Positions 16,220 to 24,365 of a DNA stretch of 64,000 nucleotides are shown one piece after another; position 1 is the stretch's first letter, and each line of letters starts with the position of its first letter. Below the pieces are notes generated by a model, which saw only the letters and a list, made by a program, of their open reading frames with translations, was not told the DNA's origin and searched no databases. Origin of the DNA: JBGQOG01 sp052113705 (GTDB lineage Bacteria; Pseudomonadota; Alphaproteobacteria; Rhodobacterales; Rhodobacteraceae); the NCBI RefSeq assembly GCF_052113705.1, contig NZ_JBGQOG010000015.1, forward strand, positions 58,044 through 122,043, read 5' to 3'. The position numbers and the translations under genes were made by a program.

Positions 16220-18318
16220 CGGGTAAAGGCCTGGACATTGCCCGCATCGACATTGAGGATATTCCCCGTCGATTTGGCCGCAAGATCAGAGGCCAGGAAA
16301 TAGCTGGCTTCCGCGATATCCTCGGGCAGGACCGAGCGTTTCAGCATCGAGCGCTGGCGGTACATCTCTTCCAGCCCGTCCTTGTCGGTCTTGTAGGTGG
16401 AGGCGCGCTGATCCAGCCAATCGCCCGACCAGATCTTTGAGCCGCGCAGCACCGCATCCGGGTTCACCACATTGACGCGGATCCCCGCCTCGGCCCCCTC
16501 CAGCGCCAGACAGCGCGCCAGATGGATTTCCGCCGCTTTGGCCGTGCAATAGGCGCTGGCATTCGGGCTGGCCGCGAGGCCGTTTTTCGAGGCGATGAAC
16601 ACCACCGAGCCGCCGATCCCCTGCACCCGCATCATCTTGAACGCCTCGCGGCTGACGAGGAAATAGCCGGTCGAGAGGATATCCATGTTCTTGTTCCACA
16701 GCGCCAGCGTCGTCTCTTCCACCGGGGCCGAAGAGGCAATGCCCGCATTGGACACGAGGATATCGAGGCCGCCAAAGCGCAGCGCGGTCTCGGCATAGGC
16801 CGCCTCTACCGCCGCCTCGCTGGTCACATCCATCTTCACCGTCGCCACCACATCGGCGCTGTAGCGCCCGGCGAGGTTTTGCAGCGTGGCCGCCAGCGCC
16901 GTCTCGTCAATATCGGCCAGCATGACGCAGGCCCCTTCGCGCAGGAACCGCTCTGCCGTGGCCGAACCGATCCCCCCCGCGCCGCCGGTGACAAAGGCCA
17001 CCCGCCCCGCCAGCGATTTCGGCTTCGGCATCCGTTGCAGTTTCGCCTCTTCCAACAGCCAGTATTCGATATCAAAGGCTTCCTGCTCCGGCAGACCGGC
17101 ATAGGTGGAAACGGTCGAGGCCCCCCGCATCACATTGATCGCATTGGTGTAGAACTCACCCGAGATCCGGGCGGTGGCCCGGTCCTTGGCAAAGGACAGC
17201 ATCCCCACCCCCGGCACGAGATAGATCACCGCATTCGGATCGCGGAGCGCCGGGCTGTCGGCATGTTTGCAGCGCTCATAATAGGCGGCATAGTCGGCGC
17301 GGTAATCGGCCACCTGCCCCGCGAGTGCGGCCAGCGTGCCCTCAATATCCGGATTGGCCGGGGTGAAGCCTACCACGAGGGGGCGGATCTTCGTGCGCAG
17401 GAAATGGTCGGGACAGGAGGTGCCCTGCGCCGCGAGTGCGGGCATGTCGCGCGCATTGACGAATTCCAGCACGGCGGGGCTGTCGTCGAAATGCCCCACC
17501 ATATGCTGCGCGCCCGAGATCATGCCGCGAATCGCGGGCATCAGCCGCGCGGCCACCGCGCGACGCTCGGCCTCCGGCAGGCTTTGATGCGCAGCACCGC
17601 CAAAGATCACCTTGCCCGTGGTCTCGCCCTCAAACCACTCAATCGCGCGGTTGATGATGCGCAGGGTGGTTTCATAGCAAAGCTTCGCGTCGTCATCCCA
17701 GGTGAAGAGCCCGTGGCTTTCCAGCACAACGCCCTTGGCCTCGGGGTTTTCAAGACAGAAGCTCTCCAGCCAGAGGCCCAGCTCATAGCCCGGCTTTTTC
17801 CACGGCAACCAGCCGATTTCGCTGCCGAAAATCTGCTGCGTCAGCTCGCGGGAATTCACCGAAGCCGCGATGGCGATGATCGCATCGGGGTGCATGTGAT
17901 CCACATGCTTTTTCGGCACATAGGCATGCAGCGGCGTGTCGATGCTGGCCGCGCGCGGATTGAGGTTGAAGGTGCAATGCGGCAGATAGCCGACCATTTC
18001 ATCCTCAAACTCAACCCCCCGGTAAAGCCCCTTCAGCGCCCGCAGCTTGTCCATATAAAGCGTTGAAAACCCGTCCATCTTGATCGAGCCGACATCCCCG
18101 CCCGAGCCTTTGACCCACATCACCTCAACCATCTCACCGGTCAGGGGATCGGCCACCATCACCTTGGCCGAGGTATTGCCGCCGCCGTAATTGGTGATCC
18201 GTTTGTCCGAGCCCAGCAGATTCGAGCGATAGAGCAGTTTCTCCGGCTCGCTCATCGTGGCGGCGCGGCCTGCATCCCACAGGCTTTCAAGCCGGGTTCC
18301 GGCAGTGGTCTTTGACAT
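16216..18318 (-). CDS. rhaD: Bifunctional rhamnulose-1-phosphate aldolase / short-chain dehydrogenase
   Basis: A protein of 700 aa with two domains. The N-terminal class II aldolase/adducin domain (about 20-430) has GGGNTSAKV and the zinc-histidine stretch HVDHMHPDAIIAI. The C-terminal SDR domain (about 440-700) has the Rossmann motif TGGAGGIGSATAERF, SNAGIASS and the catalytic Tyr-Lys in YCTAKAAE. The aldolase should cleave rhamnulose-1-phosphate to DHAP and L-lactaldehyde, and the dehydrogenase should oxidise or reduce the lactaldehyde. The start at 18318 has GGAGG upstream; an in-frame ATG at 18396 lies within the operator and is rejected. First gene of rhaDI. Confidence 0.94.
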   Translation of the reverse strand: MSKTTAGTRLESLWDAGRAATMSEPEKLLYRSNLLGSDKRITNYGGGNTSAKVMVADPLTGEMVEVMWVKGSGGDVGSIKMDGFSTLYMDKLRALKGLYRGVEFEDEMVGYLPHCTFNLNPRAASIDTPLHAYVPKKHVDHMHPDAIIAIAASVNSRELTQQIFGSEIGWLPWKKPGYELGLWLESFCLENPEAKGVVLESHGLFTWDDDAKLCYETTLRIINRAIEWFEGETTGKVIFGGAAHQSLPEAERRAVAARLMPAIRGMISGAQHMVGHFDDSPAVLEFVNARDMPALAAQGTSCPDHFLRTKIRPLVVGFTPANPDIEGTLAALAGQVADYRADYAAYYERCKHADSPALRDPNAVIYLVPGVGMLSFAKDRATARISGEFYTNAINVMRGASTVSTYAGLPEQEAFDIEYWLLEEAKLQRMPKPKSLAGRVAFVTGGAGGIGSATAERFLREGACVMLADIDETALAATLQNLAGRYSADVVATVKMDVTSEAAVEAAYAETALRFGGLDILVSNAGIASSAPVEETTLALWNKNMDILSTGYFLVSREAFKMMRVQGIGGSVVFIASKNGLAASPNASAYCTAKAAEIHLARCLALEGAEAGIRVNVVNPDAVLRGSKIWSGDWLDQRASTYKTDKDGLEEMYRQRSMLKRSVLPEDIAEASYFLASDLAAKSTGNILNVDAGNVQAFTR

Positions 18319-18390
18319 GATGTCCTCCCTCAGGCGGCCCAGCGGCACGCATCTTCGGGTGCAATCTGGCGTGGACTGCGGCAGAATGTC

Positions 18391-18467
18391 AATCATAAAC
18401 GATCATAAACAATCATGCTGCAACTGCAAACTAGCGAAACTGATTGATTGTGATTGACAGTGATTGG
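18391..18467. promoter_or_regulatory. RhaR operator: two phased repeat arrays between rhaD and rhaR
   Basis: At 18391-18415 the pentamer AATCA/GATCA occurs three times exactly 10 bases apart (AATCATAAAC, GATCATAAAC, AATCATGCTG). At 18441-18467 its complement TGATT occurs three times, again 10 bases apart (TGATTGATTG, TGATTGACAG, TGATTGGAAT). The two arrays face each other in inverted orientation, with 23-26 bases between. Repeats on one face of the helix in a divergent promoter suit a DeoR-type repressor such as RhaR. Confidence 0.75.
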
Positions 18468-18501
18468 AATCGGTGGAAATCTCACCGGCAAGGAGGACCA
18501 G

Positions 18502-19311
18502 ATGCACGAAAGCGAACGCCACAGGATCATTCTCTCGGCCATTCAGGAACGCCCGGTTGCGACCGTGGTGGATCTGTGCAGCCTGACGGGGGCTTCGGAG
18601 GCCACGATCCGCCGTGACATCGCCACTTTGCACGTCCAGAAAAAGCTGCGCCGGGTGCGCGGCGGGGCGGAAAGCATCGCGCCGCCGCAATTCGTGGGCC
18701 TCGCCGGGCGGCCGTTTTCGGTCAATGAAACGATCAACATCGCGCAGAAACGCGCAATTGCCCGCGCGGCGGTGGAGCTTTGTGAAGATGGCGATCCGAT
18801 CATCATCAACGGCGGCACCACCACCTTTCAGATGGTGCATCCCCTGTCGGCGCGGCGCTGTCAGGTCTTCACCAACTCCTTTCCGATTGCCGAGCATCTG
18901 CTGAAGCATTCGAAAAACACCATCCTGCTCTCGGGTGGCACGATCTACCGCGAGCAGAACATCATCCTCTCCCCTTTCGACAATGACGTGACGCGCAATT
19001 TCTATGCGCGCCGCATGTTCATGGGGGCGCAGGGTCTGGGCGCATTGGGTCTGATGGAGGCCGACCCGCTGCTGATCCAGGCCGAGCAGAAACTGATCGG
19101 GCAGGCCGACGAATTGATCGTGCTGGCCGATGCTTCGAAATTTCAACGCCGCTCCAGCCTTATTCTCTGCCCGCTGAACCGCATCCACACCGTCATCACC
19201 GATGACCGGCTGGAGGATCGCGCGGCGCAGATGCTGGAGGCGGCGGACGTACGGCTGATCGTGGTGCCCGTGGGCGCCGCCGACAGAAAAGGCGCCGCGC
19301 AGGAGGCTTAG
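18502..19311 (+). CDS. rhaR: DeoR-family regulator of L-rhamnose genes
   Basis: A protein of 269 aa. The N-terminal DeoR HTH (about 5-58) reads HRIILSAIQERPVATVVDL and TGASEATIRRDIATLHVQKKLRRVRGGA. The C-terminal sugar-phosphate sensor domain has INGGTTTFQM and the DeoR_C block LADASKFQRRSS. The ATG at 18502 has AGGAGG eight bases upstream; an upstream start at 18454 would fall inside the operator. It is the first gene of the plus-strand operon and matches the position of rhaR in Rhizobium leguminosarum, where a DeoR regulator represses the locus. The effector is likely a rhamnose-pathway phosphate ester or sugar; inferred. Confidence 0.92.
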   Translation: MHESERHRIILSAIQERPVATVVDLCSLTGASEATIRRDIATLHVQKKLRRVRGGAESIAPPQFVGLAGRPFSVNETINIAQKRAIARAAVELCEDGDPIIINGGTTTFQMVHPLSARRCQVFTNSFPIAEHLLKHSKNTILLSGGTIYREQNIILSPFDNDVTRNFYARRMFMGAQGLGALGLMEADPLLIQAEQKLIGQADELIVLADASKFQRRSSLILCPLNRIHTVITDDRLEDRAAQMLEAADVRLIVVPVGAADRKGAAQEA

Positions 19312-19342
19312 GCGCGCGGCGGAAACGCTCAGGGAGGGAAAA

Positions 19343-20335
19343 ATGAGCATTCTGAAAAAGGCACTGACGACGGCGGCACTCGCCACCGCATTGATCGCCA
19401 CCGGCGCCCATGCCGAACCCAAGCGCATCGCGCTGGTGGTCAAGGCTTTGGGCATCGGCTTCTTTGAGGCCGCCAATAAAGGCGCCGAAGAAGCCGCGAA
19501 AGAACTGGGCGATGTCGAGGTGATCTACACCGGCCCGACCGACACCACCGCCGAAGGCCAGATTGAGGTGATCAATGCGCTGATCGCGCAAAAGGTGGAT
19601 GCGATTGCGATTTCCGCCAATGACACCGATGCGCTGGTGCCGACGCTGAAAAAGGCGATGGACCGCGGCATCACCGTCATCTCCTGGGATTCCGGCGTGG
19701 CGAAAGACGGCCGTCAGATGCACCTGAACCCCTCGTCCAGCCCGCTGATCGGCAATATGATCATCAAACTGGCGGCGGATAACCTGCCGGACGGCGGCGA
19801 TGTTGCCGTGCTCTCGGCCACCTCCACCTCGACCAACCAGAACACCTGGATCGCCGAGATGAACAAGGTGATGGGCAATTATCCGGGCATCAATGTGGTC
19901 GCCACCGTCTATGGCGACGATCTGGCCGATAAATCCTATCGTGAGGCCACCGGATTGATGCAGACCTATCCGAACCTGAAAGCGATCATCGCGCCAACGA
20001 GCGTGGGCATCGTTGCCGCCGCGCAAGCGGTGGAAGATGCGGGCAAGGTCGGTCAGGTGAATGTCACCGGTCTGGGGCTGCCCTCGGAAATGGCCGGGCA
20101 TGTGCATGCGGGCTCGTCGAAATCCTTCGCGATCTGGAACCCGATTGATCTGGGCTATGCGGCCACGATGATCGCCTACAACCTCGCCTCGGGCAAAGCC
20201 ACGGCAGAGGCCGGCGGCACGATCCCGATGGGCCGGATGGGCGACGTGACGCTCGACGACAATCTCGAAGGAGCGATGGCCGATCCGTTCGTCTATGACG
20301 CGACCAACGTCGACGAATTCTCCTCGATCTTCTGA
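19343..20335 (+). CDS. rhaS: L-rhamnose ABC transporter substrate-binding protein
   Basis: A protein of 330 aa of the periplasmic binding protein type 1 (ribose/autoinducer-2 class). A signal peptide is visible (ILKKALTTAALATALIATGAHA, cleaving after AHA), followed by KRIALVVKALGIGFFEAANKGAEEAA and the mature fold with AISANDTDALVPTLKKAMDRGI and ITVISWDSGV. It follows rhaR by about 31 bases with GGAGGG before the ATG. The binding specificity is inferred from the locus: it matches RhaS of Rhizobium. A hairpin after its stop (20345-20368) may raise its mRNA level relative to downstream genes. Confidence 0.92.
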   Translation: MSILKKALTTAALATALIATGAHAEPKRIALVVKALGIGFFEAANKGAEEAAKELGDVEVIYTGPTDTTAEGQIEVINALIAQKVDAIAISANDTDALVPTLKKAMDRGITVISWDSGVAKDGRQMHLNPSSSPLIGNMIIKLAADNLPDGGDVAVLSATSTSTNQNTWIAEMNKVMGNYPGINVVATVYGDDLADKSYREATGLMQTYPNLKAIIAPTSVGIVAAAQAVEDAGKVGQVNVTGLGLPSEMAGHVHAGSSKSFAIWNPIDLGYAATMIAYNLASGKATAEAGGTIPMGRMGDVTLDDNLEGAMADPFVYDATNVDEFSSIF

Positions 20336-20344
20336 TCCTCTCCC

Positions 20345-20368
20345 GGGGCGCGGGGAAACCTGCGCCCC
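20345..20368 (+). other. Intercistronic hairpin between rhaS and rhaT
   Basis: GGGGCGC and GCGCCCC form a perfect 7-bp stem with a 10-nt loop, followed by TTCTCT. It sits 10 bases after the rhaS stop. Such hairpins after binding-protein genes often stabilise the upstream mRNA or cause partial termination. Confidence 0.55.
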
Positions 20369-20441
20369 TTCTCTGCCGCGCTGATGGCGGACCGTTCGCA
20401 GGCCCACAGCGCCCCCCTTCGCTTCAACGTCCGGATATATC

Positions 20442-22013
20442 ATGCAACCGCAACCTGCGGCCCCGCAGCCCAGTGCCGAGCCGGTGCTGTCCCTGCGCGG
20501 CATCACCAAGACCTTCCCCGGCGTGCGGGCCCTCTCGGGGGTGCAGCTTGACCTCTATCCCGGACAAGTCACCGCGCTGATCGGTGAGAATGGCGCCGGA
20601 AAATCCACCATGGTCAAGATATTGACCGGGATCTATCAGCCCGATGAGGGCAGCATTGCGGTGAATGGAACCCCTGTGCATTTCGCCAATGCCGATGCCG
20701 CCGCCCGCGCGGGCGTGACCGCGATCCATCAGGAAACCGTGCTCTTTGATGAGCTGACGGTGGCGGAGAACATCTATCTCGGCCATGCGCCGCGCAGCCG
20801 TTTTGGTCTGATCGACTGGGCGGCGATGCAGGCGGGGGCCGCGGCACTTTTGAAACGCATTGACGCCGATCTGGATCCGAAGACCCTGCTGCGCGATCTC
20901 GGCATTGCCTCAAAACATCTGGTGGCCATCGCCCGCGCCCTCTCCATCGACGCCCGCGTGGTGATCATGGATGAGCCGACGGCGGCGCTGAGCCACAAGG
21001 AAATCCACGAGCTTTACGACCTCGTTGACCGGCTGAAGGCCGAGGGGAAGGCGATCCTCTTCATCAGCCATAAATTCGATGAGATCTTCCGCATCGCCGA
21101 CCGCTGGACGGTGTTCCGCGATGGCGAATTTGTCGCCGAAGGCGCGATGGCGGAGGCGACCGAGGATGGCCTCGTGCGGCTGATGGTCGGCCGGGCGGTG
21201 GACCACATCTTCCCCAAACGCATCCCGCGGCTGGGCAAACGCGTGCTGACGGTTGCCGGTTATTGTCACCCGACCGAATTTGAGGACATCAACTTCACCC
21301 TGCATGAAGGCGAAATCCTTGGCTTTTACGGCCTTGTCGGCGCGGGGCGCTCCGAGGTGATGCAGGCGCTTTTCGGCATCACCAAGCCCTCGCGCGGGGC
21401 CTGCCGGGTTGGCGAGGAGGTGACGGTGATCCGCACCACTGCCGAAGCCATCGCCGCAGGCATCGTCTATGTGCCCGAAGATCGCGGAAAACAGGGTGCG
21501 GTCAAAGGCCTGCCGATCTTTCAAAACGTCACCCTTCCCTCGCTGAACCGCACCTCGCGCCACGGCTTCCTGCGGCTGACCGAGGAGTTCAGCCTGACCC
21601 GGCAGTATACCGAGCGGCTGGATCTGCGGGCGGCGTCGCTCGATCAGGACGTGGGGCTGCTGTCGGGCGGCAACCAGCAAAAGGTGGTCATCGCCAAATG
21701 GCTGGCCACCAAACCCCGGGTGATCATTCTGGATGAGCCGACCAAGGGCATCGATGTCGGCTCAAAGGCCGCGGTGCATGAATTCATGGCCGAACTCGCC
21801 GCCGAGGGGCTGGCGGTGATCATGGTCTCCTCTGAAATCCCCGAGGTTCTGGGCATGTCCGACCGGGTGATCGTGATGCGCGAAGGCCGCATGGTCGCCG
21901 AATTCCCGCGCGAGACGATGAACCCCGAGGCGCTGGTGCGCGCCGCCGCCGGGATCAATGCCGCGGAGCCCAAAGCCGAAACCGGCTCTGCCCATCAGGA
22001 GGCACGCGCATGA
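20442..22013 (+). CDS. rhaT: L-rhamnose ABC transporter ATP-binding protein (two NBDs)
   Basis: A protein of 523 aa with two fused ABC domains, as in all CUT2/ribose-type importers. The N-terminal NBD has Walker A GENGAGKSTM, Walker B ARVVIMDEPT and a degenerate signature. The C-terminal NBD has a degenerate Walker A (GLVGAGRSEV), a full signature LLSGGNQQKVVIAKWLATK and Walker B VIILDEPTKGID. One canonical and one degenerate site is usual for this class. It lies 106 bases after rhaS and overlaps rhaP by ATGA. The last ~15 residues are hydrophilic. Confidence 0.94.
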   Translation: MQPQPAAPQPSAEPVLSLRGITKTFPGVRALSGVQLDLYPGQVTALIGENGAGKSTMVKILTGIYQPDEGSIAVNGTPVHFANADAAARAGVTAIHQETVLFDELTVAENIYLGHAPRSRFGLIDWAAMQAGAAALLKRIDADLDPKTLLRDLGIASKHLVAIARALSIDARVVIMDEPTAALSHKEIHELYDLVDRLKAEGKAILFISHKFDEIFRIADRWTVFRDGEFVAEGAMAEATEDGLVRLMVGRAVDHIFPKRIPRLGKRVLTVAGYCHPTEFEDINFTLHEGEILGFYGLVGAGRSEVMQALFGITKPSRGACRVGEEVTVIRTTAEAIAAGIVYVPEDRGKQGAVKGLPIFQNVTLPSLNRTSRHGFLRLTEEFSLTRQYTERLDLRAASLDQDVGLLSGGNQQKVVIAKWLATKPRVIILDEPTKGIDVGSKAAVHEFMAELAAEGLAVIMVSSEIPEVLGMSDRVIVMREGRMVAEFPRETMNPEALVRAAAGINAAEPKAETGSAHQEARA

Positions 22014-22993
22014 CATCGCTGTTGAAATCCCGCGAAGCGCTCCTGGGCGCGGGCATCCTCGCGCTGATCGCGGTCATCGCGCTGCGGTTCCCCGGCTTTG
22101 TGGCGCCCGCCAATCTCAAGAACGTGTTCAACGACACCTCGCCGCTGATCATTCTGGCGCTGGGGCAGATGGTGGTCATTCTGACCCGCTGCATCGACCT
22201 CTCGGTCGCGGCCAATCTGGCGCTCTGCGGCATGGTCGCGGCGATGGCCGATGGCGCGGGCGTGCCGATGCCGCTGATCTTGGCGCTGGTGGTGGTGCTT
22301 GGGGCGCTGCTGGGCGCGGTGAACGGCATTCTGGTCTGGAAGATGGAGATCCCGCCGATTGTGGTGACGCTGGGCACGATGACCATTTTCCGCGGCATCA
22401 TCTTTCTGATTTCCGACGGCAAATGGATCAATGCGCATCAGATGAGCCCGGCGTTCAAAGCCTTTCCGCGCGCTGAAATCCTCGGCCTGCCGGTGCTGAG
22501 CTGGATCGCGCTTCTGATCATCGCGCTCTTTGCCCTGCTGATCCGGCGCACGCCGCTGGGCCGCAGCTTTTTCGCCGTGGGCGGCAATCCGCATGCGGCG
22601 GTCTATACCGGCATCAGCACGGGGCGCACGCAGTTCATGGCCTTTGTGCTCTCGGGCACATTGGCCGGGCTGACCGGCTATCTCTGGGTCGCCCGTTACG
22701 CCGTGGCCTATGTCGATATCGCGGGCGGGTTTGAACTGGATGTGGTCGCCGCCTGTGTGATCGGCGGCATCTCCATCGGCGGCGGGCTCGGCTCGGTCGG
22801 CGGGGCGGTGCTGGGGGCGATCTTCCTCGGCGTTATCAAGAACGCCCTGCCCGTCGTCGGCATCTCGCCCTTCTGGCAGCTGGCGATCTCCGGCTCGGCC
22901 ATCCTGCTCGCGGTGGCGCTGAATGCCCGCCAGGGCCGCGCCAAGGGCCGCCTGATCCTGAAACACGCCTATGCTCCGGAGACCGCGCAATGA
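22010..22993 (+). CDS. rhaP: L-rhamnose ABC transporter permease 1
   Basis: A protein of 327 aa of the BPD_transp_2 (RbsC-like) family with about 8-10 hydrophobic segments. Conserved blocks are LALGQMVVILTRCIDLSVAAN (the start of the family signature near the N-terminus), VTLGTMTIFRGIIF and VVAACVIGGISIGGGLGSVGGAVLGAI, the last being the typical RbsC loop. It overlaps rhaT at its start and rhaQ at its end by ATGA on both sides, so the three are translationally coupled. It pairs with RhaQ as a heterodimeric channel. Confidence 0.93.
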   Translation: MTSLLKSREALLGAGILALIAVIALRFPGFVAPANLKNVFNDTSPLIILALGQMVVILTRCIDLSVAANLALCGMVAAMADGAGVPMPLILALVVVLGALLGAVNGILVWKMEIPPIVVTLGTMTIFRGIIFLISDGKWINAHQMSPAFKAFPRAEILGLPVLSWIALLIIALFALLIRRTPLGRSFFAVGGNPHAAVYTGISTGRTQFMAFVLSGTLAGLTGYLWVARYAVAYVDIAGGFELDVVAACVIGGISIGGGLGSVGGAVLGAIFLGVIKNALPVVGISPFWQLAISGSAILLAVALNARQGRAKGRLILKHAYAPETAQ

Positions 22994-24030
22994 GCAATAT
23001 TTCCCCCGAGGCCCCGCGCGGCGCGGCATCCACCGGAGGCCAGATCACCGGCCGCCAGATCCCCGACCGGCTGCGCAGCCGCACCAGCCGCGCGCTGAAA
23101 AGCTGGGAAAGCCTGCTTATCGTGGTGGCACTGGCGATTTTTATCGCCAATTCAATGCTCTCTCCCTATTTCCTCGACCCGTGGAACCTCTCGGATGCCA
23201 GCTTCAACTTCACCGAAAAGGTGCTGATCGCCTTTGCGATGGCGCTTTTGATCATCGCGGGTGAGATTGACCTCTCCGTCGCCTCGATCATCGCCTTGTC
23301 CTCCACCGCGATGGGCGTGGCGATGTCGATGGGCGCGGGCACCCCCACCCTGGTGGCCGTGGGCCTTCTGGTGGGTCTGGGCTGCGGCGTGGTCAATGGC
23401 CTGTTGGTCACCCGCCTCGGCCTGCCCTCCATCGTCGTCACCATCGGCACCATGAGCCTCTACCGCGGGCTGAGCTATATCGTGCTCGGCGATCAGGCCT
23501 TCACCGGCTATCCGGCCAGCTTTGCCTGGTTCGGGCAGGGCTATGTCTGGTGGGTCTTCTCGTTTGAATTCGTGCTCTTCATCGGCTGCGCGGTGCTGTA
23601 TGCGGTGCTGCTGCACGGCACGAACTTTGGCCGTCTGGTCTATGCCATCGGCAACAATGCCACCGCCGCTGCCTTTTCCGGCATCCGGGTGGACCGGGTG
23701 AAATTCCGGCTGTTCCTGCTGACCGGTCTCATGTCGGGCATTGCCGCCATCTGCCTGACCGCGCGCCTCGGCTCAACCCGCCCCTCCATCGCAATGGGCT
23801 ATGAGCTGGAGGTGGTGACCATGGTCGTGCTCGGCGGCGTCAACATTCTGGGCGGTGCGGGCAGCATTCCCGGCGTTGTCCTCGCGGCTTTCATCATGGG
23901 GCTTGTCACCTTTGGCTTTGGCTTGCTGAATGTTCCGGGTATCCTGATGTCGATCTTCATCGGCCTCCTGCTGATCGGGGTGATCGCCCTGCCCAAGCTT
24001 TGGGCGCGGTTCAGATCGGCGCGCGCGTAA
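22990..24030 (+). CDS. rhaQ: L-rhamnose ABC transporter permease 2
   Basis: A protein of 346 aa and the second RbsC-like permease. A ~30-residue hydrophilic N-terminus (NISPEAPRGAASTGGQITGR) precedes the first helix (LLIVVALAIFIANSML). The blocks AMALLIIAGEIDLSVASIIAL, VTIGTMSLYRGLSYIVLG and EVVTMVVLGGVNILGGAGSI are characteristic. It overlaps rhaP by four bases (ATGA). Two different permeases are the rule for the rhizobial RhaSTPQ importer. Confidence 0.93.
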   Translation: MSNISPEAPRGAASTGGQITGRQIPDRLRSRTSRALKSWESLLIVVALAIFIANSMLSPYFLDPWNLSDASFNFTEKVLIAFAMALLIIAGEIDLSVASIIALSSTAMGVAMSMGAGTPTLVAVGLLVGLGCGVVNGLLVTRLGLPSIVVTIGTMSLYRGLSYIVLGDQAFTGYPASFAWFGQGYVWWVFSFEFVLFIGCAVLYAVLLHGTNFGRLVYAIGNNATAAAFSGIRVDRVKFRLFLLTGLMSGIAAICLTARLGSTRPSIAMGYELEVVTMVVLGGVNILGGAGSIPGVVLAAFIMGLVTFGFGLLNVPGILMSIFIGLLLIGVIALPKLWARFRSARA

Positions 24031-24047
24031 GAAAGGCCAGACCACGC

Positions 24048-24362
24048 ATGGAACGTTACGCTTTCAAAATGCACCTCAATCCGGGGATGGAGGCCGAATA
24101 TCGCGCCCGCCACGATGCGATCTGGCCGGAACTGGTCGATCTGCTGCACAGCGCCGGGGTGCGCGATTACACGATCCATCTGGACCCGGAGACGCATATC
24201 CTCTTCGGCATTCTGAGCCGCCCCGAAAACCACGGGATGCAGGCCCTGCCCGCGCATCCGGTGATGCAGCGCTGGTGGGCGCATATGGCCGATCTGATGC
24301 GCACCCATCCGGGCAACGAACCGGTGGCGGTGCCACTTGTCCCGCTTTTCGAGATGGCCTGA
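24048..24362 (+). CDS. rhaU: L-rhamnose mutarotase
   Basis: A protein of 104 aa, the full RhaM/RhaU length. It catalyses alpha/beta anomer exchange of L-rhamnose, supplying the anomer needed by the isomerase. It is recognisable from RYAFKMHLNPGMEAEYRARHDAIWPEL, then GVRDYTIHLD and MQRWWAHMADLM, which hold the His, Tyr and Trp residues typical of the family. The start at 24048 fits the family N-terminus. It follows rhaQ by 17 bases and precedes the kinase by three. Confidence 0.95.
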   Translation: MERYAFKMHLNPGMEAEYRARHDAIWPELVDLLHSAGVRDYTIHLDPETHILFGILSRPENHGMQALPAHPVMQRWWAHMADLMRTHPGNEPVAVPLVPLFEMA

Positions 24363-24365
24363 CCC

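Noticed and set aside
16522..18066. A 514-codon plus-strand frame inside rhaD
   Set aside because: Antisense to a clear bifunctional enzyme, no ribosome binding site and no recognisable family.
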